Assembly: GCA_024036415.1 (NCBI GenBank)
Contig: JAMWET010000579.1
Coordinates: 382,501 to 446,500, forward strand
From: Prochilodus magdalenae
Lineage: Eukaryota > Chordata > Actinopteri > Characiformes > Prochilodontidae
Length of the DNA: 64,000 bases
Reading direction: 5' to 3'
Position numbers and translations under genes: made by a program. The notes below the pieces were generated by a model that was not told where the DNA came from, searched no databases, and worked only from the letters and a program-made list of their open reading frames with translations. This document shows, one piece after another, positions 25,473 through 39,021 of the stretch (its first letter is position 1; every line of letters begins with the position of its first letter).

Positions 25473-28204
25473 AACTAGACAGCTGACTTTGCTTTCTATG
25501 AAGATTGCTTTTGTCCCATCATTGCACTGGGGACCTTATGGGCAAGGTATACCTAAATCATGTGTCCACAGTTGTATATAATGATATTATAGTTAACTAC
25601 AGTCACTACTACCCCAGCATTGTATATAAGAGCCAAGAATACAATGGTTGGGGGGGGGGTCTTGTGGTAGTATGTTAGTTAAACACCAAAAGGTAAATAG
25701 CTACCCAGCTATCACTCTACTGCACTGGTTTGGTGGGGTTAGTTTTCAATGGGGAGGTGGAATAATGTAACTTTATGCAAAGATATCTGTAGTGTTTCAC
25801 ATGGGAAGAGAAACCTAGATTTAGAACCATTTAGGAATTTAGGAATGGTAGGAAATACCATTTTAGAAGTAGAACCTAGAACAATTTAATTATTAGCTGT
25901 TAGTTCTATGTTCAGTTTTCTGACTTAGATGTGAGTTTCAGAGTCCATCCATAACCCAAAACGACTGCAAAAGCTCAATTTCCACAGAACAGGGCAGCAT
26001 TTTTACCAACATGTCACTATGTCATTGACTTGGGACAATATAGCCTGGGGTTATTTTTACAGTTCAGTTTCTCATTCTTACATATGGGTAATGCCCACTG
26101 GAATGGGAGTCCACAGTCCATGAAAATGACAGGTAGAAATAGAGTCATGTAGAAATCTCAGGTACAATTGCATTCTCATACCTCACCATGTAAAACCAGT
26201 CCTGTCTGAACAGCAGTTATTAAATAAGGTCTTAAATACAGGAAGCAATAAGCTGGTGTTGCAGTAGCTAAACAGCAATTAATGACTTATAAGAGCTGAT
26301 CAGATGTAGGTCAGGGAAGATCAGTTCTTCAGGTCTTCGTCTGTTCCTATTTCTCTGCTGCTGTGTCTTGCGACAAACTGCTTATTTTATAGTGCAGTGA
26401 AATAGTAGACGTCGTATCACCCCAGATGCTTCCAATACTGGTTTTTAATCTGCTGGAATGGCTTTGTTTGCCATTCTGGATAATGAAATCCTCCATCGTT
26501 AACTCTGTTTCAGTAATTGTACTTGCAATAAACTTCCAGTCTGTTTTGAGACTTGGTAAATTTCTAAATTGACATATGATACAGGTGTGGCAGACAGAGA
26601 TTAGGCTTAGTATGACAGTAAGTCATACAGTAAGCTTTTTTATTTGATGTTGTCAACAAGCTTATGTCGCAGGGTTACGTTTAGTTTAGCGTTTAATGTT
26701 CACTGTAGCTTTGCTAAGACGAGATGCTGGACAGACGCTGTTCACTAGGAACTGACCCCTCCAGCACCTGTGGCTAGGACCTGGCCCTCCTAGTAGCCAG
26801 CTGTGAGCACAGATGGTCCTTTCCGGCCTGGGAATATCACATGTGGCCTGCAATGCCTATAGTTCCCACAGTGCACTGCGCCCCACCTGACAGAGAGGTT
26901 TGAAAAAGCACGTGTACTCCCAGAATTCTTTGCGTGCCACACACAGGGGATGTGGAATTAAGCTCCCTGTGAGACTGGTGGCTTATTTGTAGTCCTGTTA
27001 CCCACTGTGATCATGATGACTTGCTTGGGGATTGCCAGACATACTTTTGGGGGAGTTTTAATTAGTATAAACAGCAGGAAGTTCCTTCACTTGTGTCTTA
27101 CTGAGCAGGGTGGCCAGTCTGTTCTGTCTGTCTGACCTCCTCTCAGCTACATGTGGTCAAAATGATACAAATGCCATTTATAATTATACTTATGATTTGC
27201 AGTAGGTTTACAAACCGGCTGAAACAGACATGCATCAGTAAAACAGCCTTTACAATCCACACAGCTACTAGGTTTATACCAGTTTATACCAGTTTTCTAT
27301 TGTTGGTCGGTCTTTTTATGTCGACTGCTGTGATGATATACTCAGAAACGTGTGTCTTGATAGAAGTTATCATGATAACTGTATCATCACATTGCCCACA
27401 GCCTGTCTTTGTTTCTTTATTTCTCCACTATCTCCCACCTCAGCTGCGGTTATGCTGCATCAGTGCAACACTAGTCTGCATCCTGACAGGGGAACAGAGT
27501 GGAGAATAAGAGACAGACAGACAAACGAGAGCATTCACCACAAAACGGAAGTGGATAGAAGACCAAAGGAAGAAAGAGGAAACCAGACAGACAGACTCAT
27601 TCAAAGCCTCGTACTTTCAGTCTTTTTTATTAGCTTGGGAATATGCTCAGAAGGCAGAGCTATTTAGTGCCACCTCAATGCACTTTGTCAGTGTCCATCA
27701 GGACAGAGCAATAAAGAACGAGCGCTGCGCTCCATCCCTGTAACGAGGTCACTCACCGAACAGAATGCTCCAGAACATCTCCACTTCTGTTTACTCCACC
27801 ATTAAACAGACATGAAAGCAGCACTAGAACATCCACTCACCTACTTCTGTCAGGAGCACTCGCCTATTTTTAACCGAGTGCAATTTCGTCTCTGTCTGAC
27901 ATCCTGTACCTCACCATCTTTAGATAGATTTATGAGGGTTAAAAAAAGGATTAGTAAAACAAATTCTTTTCAAGGGATTAGCGGCGCATAACCGTGTCAT
28001 GTCAAGCCATAAAGGGAGAGCTCCTTACCCCAAATGTAGTCAGTCAGCCAGGACACGCCTGCCGTCCTACGTTTCCTCTTTAGTGTTGCACACACTCTAC
28101 AAGGCCAATGTAAGCTTAAGTAAACTGTAAAGTAGTCCCATATAGGCTGTAGACACACCTATGGTCAAAACTCTGGCTTCACCATGACTGTTGTATTTAG
28201 CAGT

Positions 28205-28400
28205 GGACAGTACTGTGCAAAAGTCAGAGACCACCCTTCATTTATTCAATTTTAAAAAATCTAAATAATAAGTCCATGTACAGCTGTAATAAATGTGTTC
28301 TGAGTCTGTTATTAATGTGTTATTAACTATGTCAAATTTGAATGTTGACAAACTTGCACAGATACAAAATTAGGTTTCAAAGTCGTGAAAATGTATTTGC
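28205..28400. mobile_element. Tc1-like element end fragment (copy B)
   Basis: GTACTGTGCAAAAGTCAGAG followed by ACCACC at 28210 is nearly identical to the start of the element at 61757. An AT-rich tail follows. No transposase is seen. The right boundary is approximate. Confidence 0.45.
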
Positions 28401-31163
28401 TACTCTGAAGCACTGGGCACGTGTCCGCTGGTGGCACTGAAACCATGTCCAATCACCGAAAAGGTGTAGCCTCTCTCAAGTGTCAAATACTATTATGACC
28501 TGGAAACTGAATGCTTCATCTAGCAGCTTTATTGGACTTGTACATCCAATCATGTTTGTCCCAGTGTCGGATTCCAGTTCAGAGCCAGAGGACACTGAAC
28601 TACCCAAGAGTCAAACTTGTTTCTCTCTGTGAGAGAAAAGAGTGGTGTAGCTAGCGTAAGCTAATAGAGGAGTAGTAGCCTGTAGCCTGGTAGCCCTGTT
28701 CTTTAAGCAGTTGTTCTTGCTAATGTATGGCTAAAGACACAACACACTTGTATTAACGCATGGCCACTCAAATAGTGTGTACCGACGACGAGCTCGGAAG
28801 GCTCCCAGTGTTAAATATAACCTACTGGGCACTGACTTTGCTGATGCTAATGTGCTCCAGTTTATATTCTGTTATAGTGGAGAAGGGTCCTGCAAAGTAA
28901 GGCTCCAAGGTATCATCCTTCCACTGTGAGAAGCCTCTCCCTGCTATAGTTCTGAAAGGATGCATAGCTGTCAGTAGACCATAACTGAGAAAAGACATCA
29001 ATGTCTAGACCCTACTTGGATCATAACAAGCAGAATGTGTAACCAACTTCTAAGACTGAACTTTGGAGGTGTGGTGAAACATCCTTGCAGATTAAAAAAG
29101 AGAAAACGACCAAAAAGCAATCCAGAGTCAAGTTGAGCCTAAAGATGTTCCTGCTTAACACTGCAAAATACCTAATGCTGTGTGTTATATTTAGTTTATT
29201 GATATAGATAACAGCTTTGTGTGCTGTCTGTGGGTGTTCAGGTGACTCTCAGCACTGCACAGAAATGTGTGGAAGGCAGGTTGTTTTCTGCATCGTCACT
29301 GCAGACAACACTGAGTGGGCGCCAGGTATCGATCCCCAACAAAACAATACCTAATGAGCACTTCTAAGCCCATTTATCATGTTAACTAAATTCTCTGTGA
29401 CACCCTAGAGCTGGAAATCCCCCATCAGCTCCTTAATAGCTGGCTTGTCATTACTGGGCCCTGGACCCCCTGCGGTGTTCACTTCTTGTTAACATTTTTA
29501 GGATAAATAGCTTTTTACATTGATTAATTCAAAACGACATTTTTTTATTAGTCGATTTGCAATAAATTAGCATATTAAAGAGTAAACAAGTTAAACAATG
29601 TCACATGTAAATATTTGAGACTGTGATGCCTTGGTAATAATGCCAGAACCCAAACCACACATGTCTTCTTGTTGCAAGTCAGAATTCAAACGTTCAGCTG
29701 GTTAAACCAGCTTTGCGCAAAAAGAATACCCATATAAGCTTTTAACAGGAGTCAAATCATTTTTGGGCAAAACCTTCATAGTAGTGTCTTACTTTAGGCA
29801 GACTATAACCAGAGCTGTAGTTAAAGGGGTTTGTGTTTTTCTTAATTCAGAAAATTATGTCCTTAATTATGAAATAGCAAGATGTACTCCATAGCAAGGG
29901 AATTCAAAGCTTAAAAGAACACATGGAAACCTCAACCAGTAATGCACATTTACACTGGCTGTAGTTTAGTTTACCTTTGGCCTGCAGAATCCCTGAAGGC
30001 TATAAGTCTGAATGCTCTCTTTAGCTTGCGTCCAAGCAGCCTTCCTTCTACTCACAGCCCAGTACAGAGCTCTTTTTATACAGGGGGTTAGTGACCTTGC
30101 CCTTGGGTTAGCCAGCCCTGCCCCATCAACATCGTCTTCATATGCACACAGTAAGGCCTTGTGTCAGCTACTGGTTATCAAGCAGGTTATTCAGTAACTA
30201 TTATAGATGGCGCCATTCAGCATCTGTTTAGGCCTGTATCACAGAATTACATCACAGGAAAATGAATATGACCCTACCAAACCCAGCCTCACACATTCAC
30301 ACTAGGTGATGGGATGTTATGGGATGGTATATTTCTTCTTGTGTATAGTGTAGTTGGAGCCACAAAATGTTTACCTGCTCAGGAATGCCTGAAGATGTCC
30401 GCACGCAAGGTTTAAATAACCCAAACCAGCTTGCAAAGAGAAATCTGCCCCATTTAAACTTCATACAGCAGCGCCGGTATGCATGAAATATTGAACCACC
30501 AAAAGGTATTCCTCGCTAAGGAGGAGAGTGCTAAATTGAAAACACCTCCCAGTGGCTCTCTATGCTGTCTAAAAGGATTTTCAGCCTTGTCCAGATTTAA
30601 TATTACACGAACTAACACTTTTACACCGTGTAAAAGAGTTCTGAACTTAGTCCCGCTCTTTCCTCTGTGGAAAAAAAAAGTCTGAATGGAAAATTAAACA
30701 CTGAAATCGCATTAGAACAACATTCAAATTAGGTTAAGATAATAGCCTATTAATTATGAGAGAGACTCCTAATACAGAGACTTGGCTCCATGGATCTTCA
30801 TTACGGATGCTGCAGAGTTATGTTTCACCAACAACCAAACCAAACACCACAGACGCAGTGCACTTATTGATAGAGTGATTTGACACGGGTCTGCAGCCGT
30901 ATAAAGTCAGTTTAACTGTGAGACTGAGTCTATAAACACCAAGAGTTAAGGTATATTAACCATGAGACCTGATCCTGGGGTAAACGCTTACCCTGCTTTC
31001 CCATTAGCTAAGCTCACGTCACAACATCATGTCCTACGAGAGCCAGTTTGTTGCGGGGATTTAACAACATGCAACAAGTGACATGGTGGCCAAGTGACAA
31101 ATGACCAAATGATCTCAACTTCATGCAAATCAATTATGAAGAGCTGAAGCAACAGCCTAAATT

Positions 31164-31260
31164 AGTGTTGCACCTATAGCGAATCGGTATTAGCGCCAAT
31201 GCTTGCAGTATCAGTATCAGTGATGGGAATATTGATACTGTTAAGCAGTTTCTGATGCAC
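31164..31260. mobile_element. Probable hAT-like nonautonomous fragment
   Basis: GTGTTGCACCTATAGCGAAT and later GTATCAGTATCAGTGATGGG resemble degraded copies of the fish hAT terminal pattern rich in CACCGATACCGATA-type steps. Recognition is by memory; no complete ends or target duplication are visible. Confidence 0.35.
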
Positions 31261-31897
31261 ACACGCATGTTGCATTAGCAGTATGAGATGATGAGCAGCC
31301 ATAAAAATGCTTTTGGCAAAATCTGTAATGGTGGGCAAAGAGTGCGCTAATGGGAGCCCCTTGTCTGAATGGCTCAGCCAGGCTGCTTTCAGTGACTGGT
31401 CATCTTGCCACTGCATAGTCTTAGTTCATGTTAGTCCAGAATGGAATGAAAGGAACTGGTGGACTGATGGTGAACTGGTGTCTTTTATCTAGCATAGCAG
31501 CCTGTTAGCTGGCCTAGCGTGTCCACTAGCCTTGCCTGCAATGTACCTCTGGCAGTCAGCTATTTTGCTGTGCAGTGAGGTCCTGCGGCTGGCTTGCTGG
31601 TTCAGCCAGGAAGGAAAAAATGCTGGAATCTGCTGCTACTGACAGTGTGAACGACGGTGACATAAAGTAGTAGCTTTGCTGAGTATGGACAAGAAAAGGA
31701 CACTGTCAGATGCACAGGGATGGATTTGGTGGGAGTATTTTGTCCTCACAAAAGTCATATTCATTTCCTGTGTGGGTCCGAAGCACAACATACAATCCAA
31801 CACGTTCCCCTACATGTTGTGTGCAATTACGTTTTTCCACCAAAGAGGTCTCCAAATCTCCAAATAGTGTGGCTTTCAGTCTTGATGATACATGAGG

Positions 31898-32083
31898 CAG
31901 TGTTTCTCCACCCTGGAGGCACCCTGCCCTGCACATTTGAGTGGATTCCCTGCTTTAACACCCCCTGCACCTCTGAAAGGCCGTGTTAATGAGCTGATAA
32001 GTTGAATCCGGAGTGCTGAGAGTAGGGAGTCCAGAAAAATGTGCAGGGTGTGGTGCCTCCAGGACCAGGGCTGAGAAACACTG
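31898..32083. mobile_element. Short nonautonomous hAT-like element, copy 2
   Basis: It begins CAGTGTTTCTCCACCCTGG and ends GGGCTGAGAAACACTG, clear inverted ends. The interior, with CACCCTGCCCTGCACATTT and AATGTGCAGGGTGTGGTGCC, matches the copies at 25296 and 47910. ATACATGA just to the left and ATCCATGA just to the right may be a decayed 8-bp target duplication, but the left one is two bases away from the element. Confidence 0.75.
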
Positions 32084-32416
32084 ATCCATGATCTCCTCAG
32101 GAAAGCATATTGTAACCGAATTTAGCACAACAGTGAGTTCAGATCCCCAAGATGACACATTACAATACAGTATCATTAGCCAACCAGTGTTTTAGTCTAG
32201 CCCTGCTGTCAGGCGAGGTCAGTGTGAAATCTGACACCACGTGTCAGTGTGCATGTAAATCACATTTGAGGTCTCTTTTGCGATGTCTCTCCAGGTATCA
32301 AGGTGACAGACTTGGATATCGCCAGCGTGGCTCCTGAAATAGACAAGACACAAACACAGTATTCACACTATTCACACACAGGACCCTGAGAGAAAAGGCC
32401 TGAAACAGCAGCGACG

Positions 32417-32486
32417 CTTCTTCTTCTTCTTCACTTCCTCACACACACACACACACACACACAGGATGAGGAGGAGGAGGAGGAGG
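32417..32486. repeat. Cluster of three microsatellites (TTC, AC, GAG)
   Basis: (TTC)n at 32417-32432, (AC)12 at about 32440-32463 and (GAG)n at 32465-32486 lie side by side. Three unrelated simple repeats in 70 bp is somewhat unusual; no coding sense is apparent. Confidence 0.95.
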
Positions 32487-34776
32487 CTTTTTCGGCTTCC
32501 CGATTTTACAGTTTAGATTATGAGGCCCGCAGCATACTGTATTTAGCAACTGTGAAATACTTTCATCAGCCTCATAGCCCCCCAAACCCTTTACAGTTCC
32601 TTCTAAATGGATCTTCGGTGGGTTGTTGAATAATGCCACCATTATTGGGCTTTCATATGATTATGCTGTTCTCCAGAGCCCTTGCTGTTTCCCACTGTCG
32701 TGCTGGTTTGATCAAGCCTTATCATGGCTCTGACTGTTTATTTACATGAAGATATGAAAGTCACAAACACTTTCATTCTGGTTTACTCAGATGTCACTTG
32801 TAATCTCCATCGCCGATCAGGATGTCTTTGCCCCAAGACAGGAAAGGCTCAGTTTTACAAACAGTCAGAAAACACGGAGTGTCCCCTATTGAGGGAAAAC
32901 TGAAAACAGACAACGGCTCAGGCAGGATTCCTGCGATTTATGACATTTGAAGAAGTGCTAGCATTCTAGTCAGTGGTGAAGTTTGTCCGAGTCTTTGTGT
33001 ACGAGGTGCTGGGAACGGCTGAGGCCATGTTGTAAACAGTAGCACAGGCTGCTGTTTCCAAGCAGAGATAACGGAGGCCGCACTTCTCTGGGGATTTGCA
33101 GAATGCTGGAGGACATAAACAAGAGAGCAAGTCAGAGACAGAGAGAAATGGCAGGGGAAGATGGTCTCAGAGGAAGACAATAGATATACTCATTAGTAGT
33201 CTATATGTAGAAGTTGGACAGTCTGAGACGTGCGTCCGCATTCGTATAGAAGGACACAGGAGCGTGGGCTTTTTTGATTCAACATCAGCATAGTGCTGCA
33301 TTTGGTAGTTGAACAATATATACATATGAAACGTGTTCCTAATAAAAGTTGTCCCCCTGTATGTCCAGTTTTATGGTAAAAGGAGATGTAAGGCATTTGG
33401 GCTTTAAATCCAAATTAGCCACACTTACACAGGACTACTAGAACTTCGTTTTCTGATGTTCTCCAAGCTTGTGCACTTGACAGCAACACATTCTCCACCC
33501 GCAAATGTCACCACCAATGGAGCAATTAAGATTACATTAGACCACATTCAAACACGTCTTTATAAGTCATGCAAAGAAAAGAAAAAGAGTACAGATGCTG
33601 AGAGTGCTTTGGATTAAACTATATGGAAGACTGCGTTATCCACATTCCCAGTATATATTTGGTTTGTCCCCTTACAGTGTTACCACCATTCCCTGGGCAG
33701 CCTTCAAGTATGTCTCATGCCTTTAACAAATCACTGATCAAGAGACGATGTATCTGAAAACAGAAAACAGCCCATAACTAGGCTAGTTTTAACATTAACA
33801 TTAGCTAGCTAGCTAACTAGCTAGCCGACTTGCCTAGAATCTTCGTCAAGCAAGAGAACCACTGTGCCTCCAAAGTAACTGATGTTCTACAATGCCAAGC
33901 AAGGTCAGCTTTAGTAAAAAGTTAAGAACAAAGTGCTTCCATCCTTTGGAGGGTTTTGGTAATGGTGTTACCGCTGCACTGTTGTTATCTTCACTCCAGT
34001 AAGTGCTAATGCCTATACGTCATTCTGAGTCGGCATGAAGACATGACGGTGTCATCGACTAAACAGCAATCAAAATCACTGAATTTGGTCACAGATTTCA
34101 GTCTGCTTGATTTCCGTAGCTGACAGGACATGACTAAAGGGACTCTGAGAAAGACACCTGGATGACATGTGGAAGACAAGTTCCCCTGGATTAGCACAAA
34201 TGGCTAATGGTTGTAACCTCTAGTTCTTACTATGAAATATGGGTACCTTGTATCAAGGACCCATTGTGATTAAAAGGGAGAACAAGGCTGAAATTGACTT
34301 CTGGTTTACAGATCATGTAGCTAACTAGTCTAAGTACTCTAGCCGATGTTAACTAGGTTGAGAAACAATGAACTAGTACATTTCTCTGACAAATATACAT
34401 GTTGGCACGCCTTACACTGAGTAGACACTATCTTGTGCAGTTCTCACCCACATCTTATGTTCCACTGGTTTGCCACTTGTGATAAATCATGTTTTCAGAT
34501 GTATACCTCGTCTACAGCTACATGTGCAGCCTCTGAACATCAGTGCTGGGGCCTCAGTAGTGTATAAGTACAGTACTTACTTTGTAGTGTATAAAAATTC
34601 AAACTGAGGTCATTAATTGGCACATTGTTATTAAGACTGTGGGTAAAAGTAGGGTTTGGGTCATACTACATAATTTATTGCTAGTTAGTTTATCAGTACG
34701 ATCACGTCTGTGCAGAAGCAACAGCTCTCTTTGTGACTGTGACCATGTTTTCCTTTGCTCTCATCTCTCTGTGCAG

Positions 34777-34984
34777 AGAGGTGGCACAAATCGACCAGTT
34801 CCTGCAGGAGACGGCAGCGCGGGAGGCCAGTGCTAAAGTGCGCCTGCAGCAGTTCATCGAGGAGCTCCTGGACAGAGCCGACCGTGCAGAGAAACAACTC
34901 CAGATCATCAGCAGCTGTGGAACAACACCAAACGGCAGCCTGGGCCGCTGCAGCCTGCAGGGCTCCAAGCCCAACGGACGACAG
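34777..34984 (+). CDS. fbxo41: fbxo41 coding exon 2: coiled coil
   Basis: It completes codon 235 (CA|A, Gln) and encodes residues 236-304, beginning EVAQIDQFLQETAAREASAK and going on through VRLQQFIEELLDRADRAEKQ. Apart from a few conservative changes this equals mammalian FBXO41. It carries the end of the coiled coil and a Ser/Gly-rich tail ending NGRQ. The acceptor is CTCTGTGCAG|AGAGG and the donor CAG|GTATTC, phase 0. A 5' extension of the open frame into the intron (from 34733) is not coding. Confidence 0.96.
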
Positions 34985-36009
34985 GTATTCCAAGCAGTTG
35001 GAAAATCTGATGTCCTCACCGGAAAGCATGAAACACTTCCACACCCCAGTCATGTTCACTCAGCAGGAACAGAGAGCGGTTTCAGAAGCACCAGTGCTTG
35101 TGCAAGCAAAAATGGGCTAATTGTATGAATCGTTATTACTATTTCTAGGGATGCACCAACATGGGACTGAGTGTCATGATATCCAATATCATGTGTATAG
35201 CTGCCACTAGGAGCATGTAAACCTGAGTGAAGTGATGCTAATTTTATGTTATAAATGCACCATAGTTATAAATGCAGTATCATTAATACAATAGGGATAT
35301 TTTGGCATAGTAACCCAGCCTCACCTTTAAAAAAAAACATTGTCCCAAGTCTACAATTCCCTGTGCACGTTTTAACAAAACAGGCAAATGGTAGTTTTCA
35401 GATGGTTGGCTTTGATTCATGGATCACCTGAATGTCTTGAGTTAAAACTTGCCTGGGGATTATAAATAGGATCAATGAAATGACAAAAAATATGAAAAAG
35501 TTAGTATATAAAAATATGTGCTGCCCCAAACAGGGTTTAGATGCCTGAAGCAGGTTTGTAACAAAATCTCAGTCTGTGATAAAGATCACTACACCTACTT
35601 ATATGAGATGATCCCTGTCATGCCCCCCATGTGTAACAGCCTCTAACAGCAGATTTAGCTTGACTGCTTTGCGTTGGCTCGACTGTTAAATGTAATGTGA
35701 TGTAATTTAGGCTACAATTTTGTAGCTTTAAACTATAAAGTTTCCGAATGCTAAATAGAAAAATGAACGCCAGTGTAATAACGAGTACTTGAATTATTCA
35801 GGCCAGCCCTAGAAGAAGCATGTCGATCTGAAAAGGAGAATGTGTTGGCCCTTGTTGATAATTTATTCTGCTAGATATATATATGCTACACTCAAAGCAC
35901 CCTGGATATTCAGTGGTTGTAATGACCCCATTTGTTTTTCGGGAGCCCTATTCATCCACGTCGTGGGTAAATCAGGCGTGCAAAGGAGGCTATCTCCCAC
36001 AAGATACAC

Positions 36010-36240
36010 ACAAACCACAGGGGCCGATTTGTCGCGAATCTGCAATTTTCTCATTAATTCGTACAGAGCCTGCAAATCCAGTCGCAGTGAGAGCGTGTGA
36101 AATATTCATTCAGGTTGCAGATAGGAGCGCACCGAGCTGTGAGCATCAGAATTAATCGAGGAGGGAGTGGGGTCGTGTCCTCCGGGCATAACACCACTGC
36201 TTTTTCTCCTGGATCCTCGCTGCACAGCCAGGCTCTCACA
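36010..36240. promoter_or_regulatory. Candidate conserved noncoding element in intron 2
   Basis: This non-repetitive block is dense in homeodomain and POU-like motifs: CTCATTAATTC near 36050, GAAATATTCATTCAGG near 36098, CAGAATTAATCGAGG near 36146. It sits with CpG-containing sequence (TCGCGAATC near 36032) inside a CpG-poor intron. It has no convincing frame. The functional call is inference from composition. Confidence 0.25.
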
Positions 36241-38950
36241 AACATGTTCTCATGATCCTATCAAAGCCTCTGTTTTAACCATTGTTTATTAGTTGTACAT
36301 GCTGTATATATTTTTACATAATGTTTTAAATTATGTAGTACTAAGTCAGGAACATTGATATGCTTCTTCTGTAATGCTGCCAGCACCAGTCAGTGTTGTA
36401 TAAGCAGCCTCTGAAATCATAGTTGATGAAAGTCCCTGGTTCTGAAGTCTGCTCTCTGAAGTGAACTGCGCTCTAGGTTCCACCATCTTTAGAACTATAA
36501 TGTGAACTGGCCTCAGTGCTTGTTTTTGGGGGTTTCTAAATGTCCTAGGGTTCAGTGCAGTTTTACCATCTTCTAGAACTAGTATGCTGGACAGTATGAG
36601 CTGCCCTCAGTGAATACTCTATTTTGGGGTTTCCTCTAAATGGTGGTTAGGTAGTCAGTGCAGTTTTAGCCACGATGAAACCGACAGCATCAGCTAACAG
36701 CAGCAACTGCAGCCTGCTTCATATCAGAACAAGCATGAACAACAGCCATATATAAAACACCAGCATTTCTACACGTGACCTGCTAGTGCATGTGCAGAGC
36801 CTGCTTCTGGTTATGTAAATCATGCATTTCCATATGGCTTCCAGGAAAAACACGTAGCTCAATTTGAGGGATCTCCAAAAATGCAGAAACTGCATTTTAT
36901 GGCTACTAAGAGTTTAAATAGACATCAGTACTGTGCTTGTGAGGGTCTCTTATAGATTAGCAGTCTCTCACCGGACCAATCCTAATACCAAGTTTGTAAA
37001 TAACTAAATATGGAGTAATATGGAGTAATATATGGAGATATGGAGAAGCACTGTCCAAACGGCTCCTAACACTAATACTAAACATTGGACATTAACAGAA
37101 GACACCAACCTGTATGGACATTTAGCAGGTATACTGCCGCAGTATAGTGCATGCAGAGGTGTGATATCCCAGTAGTTCTAATATTTTGTTGATGTTGAGA
37201 AGTAGGTGATAGACGTGTTTTGTATATTGTTAGTTTGCTCTTGTTAATAGAGTATTGATAGTTGCTTACACATTTATTTACCAAAAGCATCAGATCAAAG
37301 ACTACAGAAATATTTAAATCATGTTTCTGTATGGAAAACCAAGTGTTACTGAGCTCAAACAGAGCAAGCATGTGTAAACCATTTCAGAACAGCCTGCAGG
37401 ACGTACTTTTGTTCAAATGTATAATGTGATCATTTCAAAATGTGACGCCTTCTGTGGTTTATGCCGCAGTGTTTGACAGCATGAGTCGTACAGTTTAGGC
37501 AGAGCTGTAAATCTGGAACATTCTCGTCTAGGCAGTGTGTATCTTGGGTCCGAAGTATTCAAAAGTTGTTTCAAAAACCATTTCTCTTCACCGCTTGAAT
37601 TGGCACCATGTCTTTCGCCATGTAATTGGTGACAGCATTTGTTATGTCTTACCATCTGTTGCTTTTTTTGATTTCGCTAAAGTTTGCTGAGTGTTTTTGT
37701 GCTGGTAGCTTGGCTAGTTTAGGCCGTGTGTTGGACAGCTGACTCCTGAAGCTTTACATGTTCTCCATATTCTGTGCAGGGGTTAGTTTGCAGACGGTGA
37801 AATAAGTTAGCTGTCTATTCTAATCATGATGTTCCTTTTCAAGCAAGGCTGAAATTCCACCTTAAATGCTACCACAGCTTGTACGAGCGCTGACAGAACA
37901 GGTAGAAATGGACTTTTGAGGCAGAGAAAAGGGATGACGACATACCCTTTTCAAAAAACTGTGTGTGGCATGCTTCTCTTAAAACAGGTCTTCGATTCGA
38001 ATAATTCATCCCACAGCTTGCACCTGCGGCACCATTTCAGTCCACGTTGTCAAGAAAATCCCGGACCACTTTCATTCCAAGTTGTTAGTTCCCTCTGCAT
38101 AGTTTTTAGTCCTTGGACAATATTGAGGCTTCACACATATTCATCATTGAGCTTCCTTTATTTTCCTGCCTGTGTCAGTTTCCACTTGTGGCTGAAACCA
38201 ACCAATCAGAGCAGAGCTCATCAAATTATTCATGAGCGCACCATATAAGGCAGTGCAATTAGTTTTATACTAGGGCCCAGTCATACGGCTAAAACTGCAC
38301 TTTTACACTTAGACCAAAGTCAAACACCTTCTGAGTAGAACACTGGAGAACAACTGGCACCTAGATATGGCTATAGACAATACACCCCTAGTTTCTTGGG
38401 GGCCACTCATCAGCTAAATGTTCTGAACCACACGTCTTATTATGCGAATGATTATGTTGATAACTTGTGTGAAGGCTGTGACCGCCATGTGTAGTTTCAG
38501 TAGGCTGCAGTCTTCCAGTTAAACAGTCTATTTACCATGTGTTATGTTATGAAAAGTACCAGCTGATGGGAGCATGCTCAGTTTGTGCAATTCAAAGGAC
38601 ACAGTGTGAAAATGTGAATGCGCCCACACACACCGACTTTACAGCGACCCTCCTAGGCCACACTGGTAGGCAAGACCCACCACCCACACCCGCCCACCAT
38701 AGTGCAGGGACATCTCAGTCCACCTTCAGAGTGTGGGCGGGGCTTTTGTTCAGCCGCTTCTGTGGCAAAGTGCACCAGTGACTCACAATGACAGCCCATC
38801 CCAATACAGGCTGCACTCCCAAATGCCAGCCCCTGGCCTATATTTCCTTTGCCCACAGATAAGAAGTCATTCCGTGATGTCAGGAGAAGGGCAGACTATA
38901 TCAGGAGCACACTGAGATTTGCAATAGAGCTTAAGTAGAGCACAGCAAAG

Positions 38951-38952
38951 GA

Positions 38953-39019
<67 letters not shown>
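38951..39019. repeat. GA dinucleotide microsatellite
   Basis: About 69 bp of (GA)n with one AAAG interruption near 38973. Long and pure, so likely length-polymorphic. Confidence 0.97.

Positions 39020-39021
<2 letters not shown>

Larger units (their letters stand above)
11910..34776 (+). other. fbxo41: fbxo41 intron 1 (22.9 kb)
   Basis: This intron joins codon 235 split 2+1 between GTGAGT at 11910 and GTGCAG|AGAGG at 34776. Apart from the elements listed separately, I see no exon of another gene on either strand. Single-copy-looking stretches with nothing recognised are about 17640-22190, 22690-25280, 25490-28200, 28410-31160 and 32490-34770. A (AGCT)n-like run lies at 33801-33826. Confidence 0.8.

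Noticed and set aside
33795..33826. AGCT-rich run as a regulatory palindrome
   Set aside because: A simple tetranucleotide repeat explains it.
35149..35200. hAT end (GGGATGCACCAAC)
   Set aside because: Only about a dozen bases resemble the fish hAT terminus; no partner end found.
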